Part shown: one piece after another, positions 33,216 to 43,374 of the stretch
Layout of the letters: each line of letters starts with the position of its first letter
Position numbering within the stretch: the first letter of the stretch is position 1
Assembly (NCBI GenBank): GCA_021401465.1
Contig: JADDMT010000028.1
Location: 186,001 to 250,000, forward strand
Direction of reading: 5' to 3'
DNA length: 64,000 bases
Origin: Teratosphaeria epicoccoides
Taxonomy: Eukaryota; Ascomycota; Dothideomycetes; Mycosphaerellales; Teratosphaeriaceae
Position numbers and translations under genes: made by a program
The notes under the pieces: model-generated
Database searches by the model: none
What the model was told of the DNA's origin: nothing
Seen by the model: the letters and a program-made list of their open reading frames with translations, nothing else

Positions 33216-33720
33216 GCTAGCCAGCGTTTGAAGCCTCATGACTACAGCAGCTTTGCCATAAGGTCAAATCTTGTGCTTGCACCATAGGGATAGAAGAGAT
33301 ATACTCATGCGCTGCCTCTCCGGAGGCATCGCGTGGGGTTCAAGTGCTCTAGCCTACAAGACCTGCGTATTCCACTGGGCCGAAGCTGGCCTGTCTTTGT
33401 AATACCTGCACATTTTGTGGGTTGCATTCATCGCACCCATGCATCAAGCGGCGTGTTGGCATCGAGACAGTTCTGTGTTCTATGTACCCACCTAGCATTC
33501 ATGTGCCCATATTCACCCCAAACTGCGTACAGTCGCTGCTGGCCTTGGCGGAACTTAGCAGCATCTGACCATGACCTCTCCCACGAAGACGGCGCACTTT
33601 TGTGCTCAGATGACGGAAAGGCTTGCGAGTCCACCGAAGATAGGTTGGGCTCGACCAAGCGACGCATCGTACCCGAGTTCGGTTGAGGAGTCTTTCCATT
33701 ACTCTTGATGACAGAAAATG
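33216..33720. other. Intergenic, no gene seen
   Basis: Short overlapping frames only. The right end may hold the lost N-terminal exon of the transporter pseudogene that follows. Confidence 0.3.
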
Positions 33721-35096
33721 TGAATTTCGATGACGCGCCCATACTGTCTGGCGCAGCGGTCTTCGGTCTGGAGGATTCAACGGCAAGTGCCTAGTAACTT
33801 GTTTGGCCCCAATAACATCAATTCTGACCGTCCGCAGCACCTGCACGGAGACCAGTACTCCGCGATCTCTTCCGTCTTCTAATTGGGCTAATTATTCTGG
33901 GAGCATCCCATCTCAGTCCTCATCCAACGCCTACCAGCCGACAAGTACGTCTCGGTTACCACACACTCTTCTGGGCCGCGGTCGTCGCCGAGACAGTCGC
34001 ATGTGACAGCTATGGCGGCCTCATTATCGTGCGCTTCCTCCTCAGAATCGCAGAAGCTGCCATACCGCCTGTGTTCCAGTATATCACGTCTTTGTGGTAC
34101 ACACGCTCTAATTCGCCGACCAGAGTCGGCGTATGGCTCGCCGGGGCGGTGTCATGATCAGTTTCCTTGCCTACGAGCTGGGACATGTGGAACCGGATCT
34201 GCAGTCATAGCGATGGATGTCTATTGTGCTTGGAGCATTTACCTTTCTCTGGAGCTTCGTGGTGTTGGTGTTGCTTCCGGATTCGGAGGCTCATTTCCTC
34301 TCTGACGATGAGAAGAAAGTCGCGGGAGCGCATTCGCGTTGCACGCATGGGAACGGGCAAGGCGCAGCAGACTCGGGCACGGACGCAGGTCATCGACCGC
34401 CTCTGAGAGCCAAGAACGGTTCTGCTCTTCGCCATCTCGCTCCTGTAACAAATACCCCAGTGGCGGCACACAGAATTCTGGCAACTTTCAGTCAACGCGG
34501 ATCACGTTGCCCGCATGCTTTATCTCATTCTTCACCATCGTAGGCACTGAACGTGCAGCTGGACGCTGGCACGGGATCACATTGTATCTCACACGCGCCG
34601 TAGTGCTGCTGTGCCCAGTCGCTGGCTCGGCAGTCATCTACAGCGATCGACCGTCACAGTGCGTCAAACTCTTTGGATACTGTCTGTTTGCGACTAGCAA
34701 TGCTACACTGCCGCATTCGATGTTAATGGTCAGTGTGAAGTACAAACTTCCAACTGATAAGTTGACAACAACGGCGCTGTTATTCCTGGTGAGCAATGAT
34801 CGTTCTCGAGTGATTCCGGAAAAATTGACTGCTGACGGTCGCAGGGATACTGTGCCGGCGATATTGCTAGTCCACGGGGCTTCAAGGACAGTGATGCGCC
34901 CCATTGTCCCACTGCATTCAAGACGATCATGATCTTTTATGCGTGGGTGCTACTCGTTGCGATGACGCTTCGAGTCTACCTGGTATGCGAGATTTAAAGG
35001 CGGAATGGTGTTGAGGTTGCTGCTCAACACGGAGATATACCAGAAGATGCAGATACAAGGGACCAGACCACGTACGAGTTCCGCTACCAAATGTAA
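33721..35096 (+). pseudogene. MFS transporter, anion:cation symporter (Dal5/allantoate permease) type, decayed
   Basis: Family blocks appear in order but in shifting frames: AVFGLEDST, then HLHGDQYSAISSVF, LFWEHPISVLIQRLPADKY, GLIIVRFLLRIAEAAIPPVF, ITSLWYTRSNSPTRVGVW, MSIVLGAFTFLWSFVVLVLLPD, FLSDDEKKVAGAHSR, YPSGGTQNSGNF, LLFLGYCAGDIASPRGFKDSDA and VLLVAMTLRVYL. Two TAA codons (33880-33882 and 33889-33891) replace residues where relatives have aromatic positions (FYxGYLFWE), and TAG at 34208-34210 replaces the Trp of WRWM. At least two frameshifts follow. The first intron (33783-33837) begins GCAAGT, a GC-AG intron or a mutated donor; a second (about 34789-34845, GTGAGC..CGCAG) is still regular. 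It cannot make a full transporter. Confidence 0.85.
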
Positions 35097-35531
35097 GACT
35101 ATGGTTTGCTATATACATCTGTCTGCCGCACGGCTCAGTAAAAGGCTCGCAAGAGCCATGAAAAGCTTTCGTAGCAGCATGCCATGCCGCACTTTTGGCG
35201 GTGCATCAATGTCGGTTTCGTCGAAAGTGTGGTTGTAGATCCAAGTCCTGAATGCCGCAAGGAGGTGTGGGTAACTACTCGTGCACCGCTCGCGTCAGAA
35301 CTAAACTGTACTAGATAGCGGGCACCGGCTCGCGTCCCCTCCTACATCGATAACGACATCAAGAGCTAAAATCGACAGGGCTCCTCGACGACAGCGGACG
35401 GACTGCATTTGATGACCTCTATTGCATTTAGTCCGCCAATGGTCCGTGATTGCTACCTAGACACTGCCAGACAGCCTCACTGGAATCTGGTAGGTACTGC
35501 TAGCCTAGTTATCGAACACCACCCTGCAGAC
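35097..35531. other. Intergenic, no gene seen
   Basis: Lies between the 3' ends of the transporter pseudogene and the ankyrin gene. No coding sequence supported. Confidence 0.4.
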
Positions 35532-36392
35532 TCAAGTCCAACCAAAGACAAATTTCGCCTTTGAAAACAGACCAGTAGACCGACTGTTTGCAAACTTTCG
35601 CTCGGCTTCACCAAGCTGCTCGGCGGCATAAAGATAGTACTCCCTGACTTTCGGAAGCAAAGCATCATCCGGCAACCCCAGTTGCTCCAGACACTCTTCT
35701 CGAGGCGTTAAACCACATCGGCTCTTGACAGTAGGGTTTGCACCTCGCGCCAACAAGAAATCGAGAACCTCGTAGTTCTCCGACGGCGAGTTGTGGTCAT
35801 CGACGGCCCAGTGTAATGGCGTACCTTGTATGTTGACAACGGCCGCTATCCGATTGAGGTGCCTATTGCTCGAGCGCGCGAGATCAAATTGCATCCAGGC
35901 GATGCGATGGGCGGAGGTAAAGCTTGTGTCTGACGCCTGGAGGTGTGTAGCGGTCGGCCGCTGGCCCTCTACACCTTCCACGACAGTACTGACTGTGCTG
36001 TTGCTCGGCTTGAGTTGCGCCCACTGCAAGCACAACTCATTGTGCTCCCGCTCCAATTTGTTCGGGGATGGAAGCGTGAGAGGTGGTGAATCGATGTTCT
36101 GGGATGTCAAGGAATGCTCGCCTTTCGTTATGAAGGCTTGAGCTTCATTGAAGCCGATGAAGGCTACGAGCGGATCCGCGTTGGCATCTCGATCCAGCAC
36201 GACTTTGGCCACGTCCGCCCGATGGGAGAGAAAAGCTGCTTTGAGGCCGAGATCGAGATGGCCTTGGGAAGGCTCTTGGCGGAGCAGCTCTCGAACCCGT
36301 TCAAGTGGAGCACATGCACATGCGAAGCAGAAGGCGTCTGAAGATGCTTCGCCGAGAGAGGAGATCAGAGGCTCCAGATCAATAGGCATCAT
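35532..36392 (-). CDS. Ankyrin-repeat protein
   Basis: One open frame of 286 residues starts MMPIDLEPLISSLGE. An N-terminal repeat-like part (DAFCFACACAPLERVRELLRQ..GLKAAFLSHRADVAKVVLDRDAN) and a clear C-terminal ankyrin unit (INIQ-type GTPLHWAVDDHNSP..YEVLDFLLARGANPTVKSRCGLTPREE) are visible. About 110 residues between them are not repeat-like, so an unrecognised intron is possible there. The end (YYLYAAEQLGEAERKF) is helical. Ankyrin repeats bind other proteins; no partner can be inferred. The frame is intact although both neighbours are pseudogenes. Confidence 0.7.
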   Translation of the reverse strand: MMPIDLEPLISSLGEASSDAFCFACACAPLERVRELLRQEPSQGHLDLGLKAAFLSHRADVAKVVLDRDANADPLVAFIGFNEAQAFITKGEHSLTSQNIDSPPLTLPSPNKLEREHNELCLQWAQLKPSNSTVSTVVEGVEGQRPTATHLQASDTSFTSAHRIAWMQFDLARSSNRHLNRIAAVVNIQGTPLHWAVDDHNSPSENYEVLDFLLARGANPTVKSRCGLTPREECLEQLGLPDDALLPKVREYYLYAAEQLGEAERKFANSRSTGLFSKAKFVFGWT

Positions 36393-36619
36393 GTCGTAGC
36401 ATCAGCCGAATGTTCTCCTGAGTGGGATTCTGAGAGGCTGGCTCATGGATTTGTGTTCGAAGTCTGGAGTGTTCGTGAAGGTTGATCAGCTCATGAGATT
36501 GCCTTGAATTATCCCAATGACGATCCCTCTAAGGTGTGTGCGGCGGCGGCGCAGGATCAGCATATTACTCGACAGAGCTGCCTGTCCTGCACCTAGTACA
36601 TACGGCTGCGAAGGTGCTG

Positions 36620-37680
36620 GTGCCGGTCTCTTGAAGTATATGTCGTAGCAGAAGCGGCATTCTCTATTCTCATTTACTTACCTTTGAGGATCCGGCTCCA
36701 GAGACACGCCTCACATCCTGAGCCAACAGGTCATGAGGCGCGGACTGTACTGGTCCGGAGATGTCTCAGTAGTATTGCTAGTCTCGGGCCGTACCTATTG
36801 AAATGGTTTCTCGACGCTCCGCTGTCAGAAATTAAGCTCGGGAACGTCAAGAAGTTCTTCGCCTGGTCGTTCTTGAACGAGTATGCCGACCGACTTGAGA
36901 GTTTACTGGGTCACGAGCTCGGCGCCGCCACGTCCCTGCGTGGTACCGTGGATCCTTTACCAATGCAGCATCGACCACTAACTACTATGGTTCATGGTAG
37001 GAGACTTATTGTGAAGCCGGCAGACATGATGACAACTGATGAGATTTCGTAGGTAGGTACTGTTTGTCGTCGACTGCTACTCATCCGCTCACATGAGATT
37101 CCTCTCGTTCCGTTTCTACCAGCCGTCTATCACGACCGCACTGACCACGTTTCCGCCACGATTGATCACTTTACTCAGCTTCAACAAATCTCCTATCCGG
37201 AACATGACCTACTGGTATCGACCTCACATCTCGAAGAAAAAGCTTCCCATATTATATCCCCACGGTATTGGCATCGGAATGTACGCGTATGTCGGTCTTT
37301 TGGCTCAGCTTGCCACAAGCGCTGTCGAGGATGACTCTGCTGGCGGTCAAATCGGCGTCATCATCGCGCTTGAATTCTCCTCCATCAGCGCCAGGATGTG
37401 CTCGCCAGCTCCGGACACGACGGACTGAGTGGGCAAGACCTGATCGTGCCTACACGAGCTGTGTGGACTTACCTGACTGGTGAAGATATAGCAGATGGAG
37501 AAGCGCAACAGACAGACCTCAACTTCCGGCCCCAGATCGATGCCGAGTGGACGAATGGTACTCTGGCTGTGCATTAGTTTGGCAAGATGGATCATGCCGC
37601 GCTTTTCGACACCAGAAGTGGGACGTGTACTGCGGCCAATACAGTGCATCGGTATTGCGAACCAGATCAACAGTCAAAGA
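36620..37680 (+). pseudogene. Fungal alpha/beta hydrolase, internally deleted
   Basis: The N-terminal part of a fungal alpha/beta hydrolase family is clear: AEAAFSILIYLPLRIRLQRHA, RRCLSSIASLGPYLLKWFLDAPLSEIKLGNVKKFFAWSFL and MQHRPLTTM, then after a frame change FRFYQPSITT, MTYWYRPHISKKKLPILYPHGIGIGMYAYV and ALEFSSISARMCSPAP. About 40 bases later the text resumes with GLSGQDLIVPTRAVWTYLTGED and TLAVH, then TAG (37575-37577), then FGKMDHAALFDTR. In relatives these two blocks are far apart, with the GHSYG nucleophile elbow between them. Here that middle is gone, so the catalytic serine is missing. Frame changes and the stop add to the damage. Confidence 0.75.
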
Positions 37681-37876
37681 GCGGACAAGAGCACAAGTAT
37701 ACACCCTAGGACTATTGTGAAACAATAGCATTTTCGACGTCCGGCATCCAAGTACGGCACGTCAGCAAACGCAGTTGAGCGCGCTGCTGGGGTATCATAG
37801 TTGAAGTCTATAGGTTACAAGCAACCACACCATTCATAACCTGATGTCATCAAAGTCGTACATTTTGTCAAGAGAC

Positions 37877-39233
37877 TCAGCAGGAGTAATCCGTGATCTT
37901 CCAGAAATTGACAAAAGGGCTGTCTCGCCATTGCGTGTAGCAGCCCTCGGTCCGCTTCAGAGACTGCGAGAAGCTCCTGATGAAAGCAAGCAGGCTTCTG
38001 AATTCCACTCTCTCGCTACCCTCGTTCCTTGATGCGCGTGTCATGATGTCCATGAATGTGCACATGAGTAAGCTGGTTGTGCGTTGGTCTTCCTCAAGGC
38101 AGCCGCACTCCAATGCCGAGTTGCATGCATCGAGCAGAATCTGATTCGAGTTTATGCCATCCTGTGATCCACTCGATTGGCCTGTCACGACTTTGCTCGG
38201 GATTCTCCTTCGATACTCGTTGAGGATGCCAAGGACTTGTGCCATGCAATCACATCCGTCCGACGCCCGCTGAATCGATTCCAGAGGTCGGGGGCAAGCA
38301 TTATTGGGCGAGCACACGTCCGACTGGGCCATAGGTACTTCAAATATGGTGGATAATGGGTCGCACGAGTCTTCGGATGTTGGCGGTGACTGCGATTCGT
38401 AGCTCTCGTCATCGAACGCAGACGGGCTTGACTTTGTCGTAGTCTTGGGGGAGAAGCACACGTCATCAAAGATATCGTCGTTTGCTTGAGACTCGAATGT
38501 ATTGCCAGTCTGGAGAGTAGACAACCATAAGTCATCGGCGGGGGGCATAGCGGCCTCATGGACATGCGATATACTAGCTGTGGCTGGTGAAGCGCGCGCC
38601 TCAGGTGAAATCGTGCCCTCCGAAGATGTCGATTGAAAGCTGGTCAAAGAAAAGTCGAACGGCATATCTGACGCAGGCGTCCCGCCTTTCGTGAATGCTG
38701 GCGACGAGAGAATCGAGCCCGAAAGTGCCTGTCCTTGGCTATATGCCTTCTCGTCGTGTGCAGCGGGATTGAAGGAGGTGGTAAGTTCATCCCAGGGCAC
38801 GCCGCTGAACGGATCGGATTGCGTGACGTGCCCAGCAGCCGTTGAGGTATTTATTGTCGAGCTGCCAAGGCATTGGCTGCTGGTCGAGGTCGTGGCGGCT
38901 CTATTCCTCATCTGTCGCCGTCCGGAGCGTGCAGACAGACCATAAGTACAGGTGCGGCCCTTAGCATTACAACGCCGACAGACGGGCTTGTCCTTACTGC
39001 ATCTGACTTTGGCATTGGAGCACTCATCACCTTCACACCGTTAGTTGCAGGCTCGCATAGTTCTTGTTGAAAGAACGCGATGTGTCTCTTGTTGAAAGAG
39101 ATTGTCACGTACAGCTCTCTCGCAGCTTGGGGCCGGACTTCCTCTTCATTTCAGAGGCAGGCTTTTGCTTATGCTTTGTGACCTCGCGAGAGGCAGGTTC
39201 GGAGCTCAGAGCCCAGTCCACAAAGTCTGACAT
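37877..39233 (-). CDS. Zn(II)2Cys6 transcription factor, AflR-like
   Basis: This is a zinc cluster regulator of the type that often controls aromatic polyketide clusters. Exon 1 is 39233-39113 and exon 2 is 39030-37877, joined by an 82-nt intron (GTACGT..CTAAC..GAAG) that splits the first zinc-binding Cys codon; 424 residues. The spliced zinc cluster (about 41-68) reads C-x2-C-x6-C-x6-C-x2-C-x6-C, as CDECSNAKVRCSKDKPVC followed by RRCNAKGRTC. It is preceded by KRKSGPKLRES, as in AflR-type proteins, and followed by SARSGRR. The long Ser/Thr-rich middle and a C-terminal block (CDCMAQVLGILNEYRR..ACNSALECGC..LLMCTFMDIM) resemble the AflR C-terminal domain. No polyketide synthase lies in the window, and its nearest neighbours are pseudogenes. 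The frame is intact. Confidence 0.85.
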
Positions 39234-40515
39234 GTTGTGATGCCTTGATAGCGCTGTGTTGTACAGCTCTAAGCAAATCGAGTTGTGTTACTGCTGGAGG
39301 AAGATTGTGCACAGCTCGAAATTGTCCTCAGACTCGGTGGCAGCGGTGTCGTTCCCCGCGCTGACGATGAGCCAATTGTCCAACGTCGTGAAAGCCCTTG
39401 GTTCTGCGAGATGTGCCCAAGAGCTTTTTGTTGAGCTCGCGAGAGAGTCGGAGAAAGTGGGTGGTGGGCCTATGTCGCTGCGAATGACGCACAGTAAGTT
39501 CCGAGCGACGTTCAATGCCACATACACTGTACTTCCCGACCAAAATCACAATTGCAAGCACGAATGTTCTGACAATAGCGAATCAGGCAAGGAGATGTGT
39601 CGTGAAGCCGTTGGTGTCGGCCGCGGTGTTCTGCGGGAATGGTGTACAAGAATAAGGGAGAAAGCGAAAAATCATGTCGTTTAAGCTCCGAAGCTGGAGG
39701 TCACCTTGAGCTCAGCTTTCGACTCTGCAATTGCGGGTCCGAGCGGGACCGGACCAGAGTGGCCCTGGGCAACTCTCTCAATCTCTCCGACTGCGCTCTC
39801 ACATGTAGCTTGTACTCGCACACATTTTGCCTCCACACATTTTGCCTTCAGTCCGTGCAATCTTGGACGCCGGTACGTTGTCGAAGCTGCTCTCCACGCG
39901 AAATGAGCAACTTCGCAGCTCTTGCTATGTCGCCCGGGTTTTCTGACGTGTCAGCTCATTTGCAGCTTTGGCGTTCGGAGTTCTATCTGCCGTGGTCGCT
40001 GTGCTGGAGCAAAATGTACCAGGAACCAGCATTCTTTTGACCGGACATTTTCTCGGCGTACCACTGCCTCCACAGCTGGCGCTGAGCAATAACATTCAAA
40101 GCTAACCAAGACCTCCAGAACGGACAATCGTTGTCTCCCCAAAATGTAAAAAAATCTCCGATCATCAATGCGCTTGCAGGTTCGGAGGTTTTTGCAGGAA
40201 GGCAAGCTCGCTGCTGCCGGAGATGCCTGCAGCTTTCCATGCCGTTGGCGGCGAATTCAATACTTGGATGGGTTTCGCTGCGAGATGAGCAAGCTTTCTG
40301 TTATTGCATGTCCTTACTCACAAGGGACCTTGACCAGCCATGAGCTATGTCTTCATTTCAGGTGCAAAAGTGTGATCTCCTTCCAACTGAGCGGGAGGAG
40401 ATACAACAATCCTCGCTGACATGAGGCCAGCATTCGATGCGCATCACTGTCCATCAGACGAGTCGCGCGATTCTGTCTCTCGTTTGAGGTAACATGAAAA
40501 CTCGTTCTTACTCGA
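39234..40515. other. Intergenic, no gene seen
   Basis: About 1.3 kb. The plus-strand frame 39256-39684 is open but resembles nothing. A short direct repeat (CACACATTTTGCCT, twice) lies at about 39829-39857. The left end should hold the promoter of the AflR-like gene. Confidence 0.35.
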
Positions 40516-41052
40516 ATGTCTGCCCGACTTGAATTACGCTGCGTGGTGTCACCTAATGTGCATCATCTCTCTGGCAATATTTCAAAGTTACCTCTTTGTC
40601 ACAAAGCCACTGGCACGCAGCCCCTCAACACAGGTCCAAAAGAGCCACAACCACCCCAGCATGATCCAATCGTCTCAGATGCGACCATCGACCAAATTCC
40701 GCCAGCGCTCGCCAAAGTACAGGCACCATTCGAACCATTCGTCTTGACGCTGGATACACTGAATACCAACCAGCAAGCTCTAGATTCCGACAGCTTCCCG
40801 CGCGACAAGCAATTCAAAGAGCTGTTCATCAAGTCGCTGTACCCTTCAGGACCTGTGCGGGCGGAGGAGGTGAGAGGGACGGATGTGCAGTGGCCTGAGG
40901 GCTATCGAAATGTGATGAAAACGGTAGAGAGCGTCGGAAAGCTGAAGCTATTCAAGGGGGTGACGGGCTCGGGCAAGACAGAATTGTTCGTGGAGGCGTT
41001 TGACGTTGACGGGGAGAGGCTAGTAGGCGTGAACTTTGAGCAGCAATCATAG
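40516..41052 (+). CDS. Nuclease A inhibitor (NuiA)-like protein, tentative
   Basis: The frame codes for 178 residues. The C-terminal half resembles the NuiA-like family: a helix with the FEPFV motif (about 73-77), FKELFIKSLYPSG, then the beta-rich end GKLKLFKGVTGSGKTELFVEAF and ERLVGVNFEQQS, where relatives have a VYRVG..VYILG..WVGL pattern. NuiA binds and blocks a secreted DNA/RNA non-specific nuclease in cyanobacteria; fungal members are uncharacterised. GVTGSGKTE looks like a Walker A loop, but it lies between two strands at the end of the protein, so I do not read it as one. The first 40 residues look non-conserved; the true start may be further in, or a 5' exon may be missing. Confidence 0.5.
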   Translation: MSARLELRCVVSPNVHHLSGNISKLPLCHKATGTQPLNTGPKEPQPPQHDPIVSDATIDQIPPALAKVQAPFEPFVLTLDTLNTNQQALDSDSFPRDKQFKELFIKSLYPSGPVRAEEVRGTDVQWPEGYRNVMKTVESVGKLKLFKGVTGSGKTELFVEAFDVDGERLVGVNFEQQS

Positions 41053-42089
41053 GGAGTCTTGAATGTGACCAGTGGTCTTGACAGTCAAGTGACTGATCAG
41101 CCGGTTGATAGACGAAGTCAACGCGTCGTTTCAATGAACGTCATTATCGGTCAGCGTCAACGTCAATGTGTCAACAGTGTAATAAGCAAGCAGTCAACCA
41201 GTCGGCAAGCAGGCAACCCCAACGAAAGTGACCAGCCCATCAACCAGTCCCGACCGGTTGCTGGTCTGATGATAATGATACTGACGACGACCAGCTGGGG
41301 TATTTATTCGCCAAGACATGACCTAATAAGTGGTCAGATTAGCATCTATGTCTCGACGTTCATCGCCCGACTAATTTTCCTGAGCAAACCGAGTTGCAGA
41401 CAGGTGGGACCTGAGTGGAAACCAAGGGTGCCTAGTATGGTACCAATGCGCGCTCTTAGTAGACATGAATGTGCTCATTCGGCCGAATCTCAGAAGTCTG
41501 GCATAGCAAGCTTACCAGGATTATGGCTTGTGCACTGCGTATACCAGATGCACTTTTCGCCACAAGGTAAGCCACAAATAGCAAGAACCGCCACGTGAGC
41601 TCCACTGGCGTCATGCGGGTCATAAGTATGCGAGGGGCACCCCGCCACGCGATTCCCGGGTTGTTTTTGCTTCGGGGCTGAGCGCACACCGGCGTGCTTG
41701 GAGCCTCTTCATCGTGATATGCGCCCACGCCGGTGAACGCCATGTATCAGCCGTAACCCTCACCTTTCGCCTACGCACCCTCATCGCCAGCAGCATACGC
41801 GAACACAGTGCAAGAACAGCCCACGGACCGTCACTCGCGCCGAGCCAGACGTCAATACCAGATCGACGTCGCCGTGCAGCAGCGGTGATTCAGCAGCGGT
41901 GATTCTGCGCTAACATTACGTACAAGTTGGCCACCGTGCGACTGCTCCGTAATGGCGTAGGGAAGAGCACGCATCGGCACGCATCTCAACGAAAAGACTC
42001 AATATTTGATCAGTGGGCGTGCCCACCTTCTAGAAACAGAACACTAGCGCGGCTATTTACAGTGTAACGGGGTCATTGGTGATTTTGAC
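41053..42089. other. Intergenic with GTCAAC-rich patch
   Basis: No gene seen. From 41070 to 41290 the words GTCAAC, CAGTCA, CCGGTTG and their complements recur densely. The rest is the upstream region of the EF-hand gene. Confidence 0.4.
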
Positions 42090-43374
42090 ATGGCGTATAA
42101 TCGTGGCTACAATCCGGACGCCTTGCCGGCGTACGTACTGTTCTATTCTTCTTGTCCCCTTGTACACCTGCTGCATCAACGAACACTGCAACGTTACGAA
42201 TGACAGTCTATGCATTTCGAGGCAGAGACCTGACGAAATACGCGTACAGGCACGCAGAGCCCGAGCAGGCTGCACAAATGATGGGCGGTAGTCAGCAGAC
42301 GTCGGGCGGCACACGACCTAATGCAGGATCAGCGTCAGCCAATTACAACAAGCCGGTTCCTCTACCACCGCCGCAGGTATCAAATGTAAGATCGCATGAT
42401 GATCGGTATGGGAGACAGCAGCAGGGGCAAGGATACCAGTCGCCAGGACCTGTCCCTGGCGCATATGTTTCATCAGGTCCTTCAGCGCAGGGAAAAGGAT
42501 ACGACGAGTATGGGAGGAACCAATCAACAAGCCATGATAGTTATGGTCAACAGCCACATTCACCAAGGTACGGTCAAGGGTACGGCCAGCAGCAAGTCCC
42601 GCCTCCTCCGAGGAATCATTACGCCTCGCCACCTCCACAGAACTACGGGCAGGGTCCTCCTCCACAAGGCTCCCATAATCGACCTCCGATTCCAGATCAT
42701 CAGCGCCCGCCGACTGTTGCACCGCCACGAGATGGCAATGACAGGGACGCATTGTGGCCCTTGTTCTTGCAGGTCGACAAGGATCGCTCAGGCCAGCTGA
42801 GCGAAGAGGAACTGCGAAGAGCGTTGGTCAACGGTGACTACACCGCGTTCGATCCTCACACAGTCAAGATGATGATCCGAATGTTCGACACTGATCGTAG
42901 TGGGACCATCAACTTTGACGAGTTCTGCGGTCTCTGGGGTTTCCTGGCGGCGTGGCGAGGATTGTTTGATCGGTTCGACACCGATCGATCTGGGAACATC
43001 AGCTTGCATGAGTTCGAGGACGCACTGGTGGCCTTTGGGTACAGGCTGAGTCCGCAATTTGTTCAATTGCTGTTTTCCACGTACGCTAAGAGTCATTCGA
43101 GAGGAAGGGGTGATGAGGCACAGAGAGAAAAGGTGCTGTCTTTCGATCTATTCGTGCAGGCGTGCATATCGCTCAAACGCATGACGGATGTCTTTAAAAA
43201 GTACGACTCCGATCGTGATGGATACATCACGCTGAGCTTGTAAGTGCGGCGACCATGATTGGCCGGTAAATGGCGAGCTGACTTTTGCGATGCAGTGAGG
43301 AATTCCTAACAGGTGCGCAATCTCTCTTCCTGTTCAATTCGATCTCCGCGAAGACGGATACGGGACTGTACTAA
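42090..43374 (+). CDS. Penta-EF-hand calcium-binding protein (Pef1/ALG-2-like)
   Basis: This is a calcium sensor of the ALG-2/Pef1 group, which in yeast acts in polar growth. Exons are 42090-42130, 42250-43239 and 43296-43374, giving 369 residues. A short MAYNRGYNPDALPA start leads into a long Pro/Gln/Tyr/Gly-rich N-terminus (about 15-175), then EF loops DKDRSGQLSEEE, DTDRSGTINFDE, DTDRSGNISLHE and DSDRDGYITLSF. FCGLWGFLAAWRGLFDRFD is the typical linker. Intron 1 is 119 nt with a CTGAC branch motif before TACAG. Intron 2 completes LSFEEF. After FEEFLT the frame adds SISAKTDTGLY; a further splice at the GTGCGC there would change the last residues, so the C-terminus is uncertain. Confidence 0.87.

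Noticed and set aside
40966..40992. Walker A-like GVTGSGKTE in the 40.5-kb frame
   Set aside because: It lies near the C-terminus with no Walker B or helicase/kinase context; the surrounding strands fit a NuiA-like end better.
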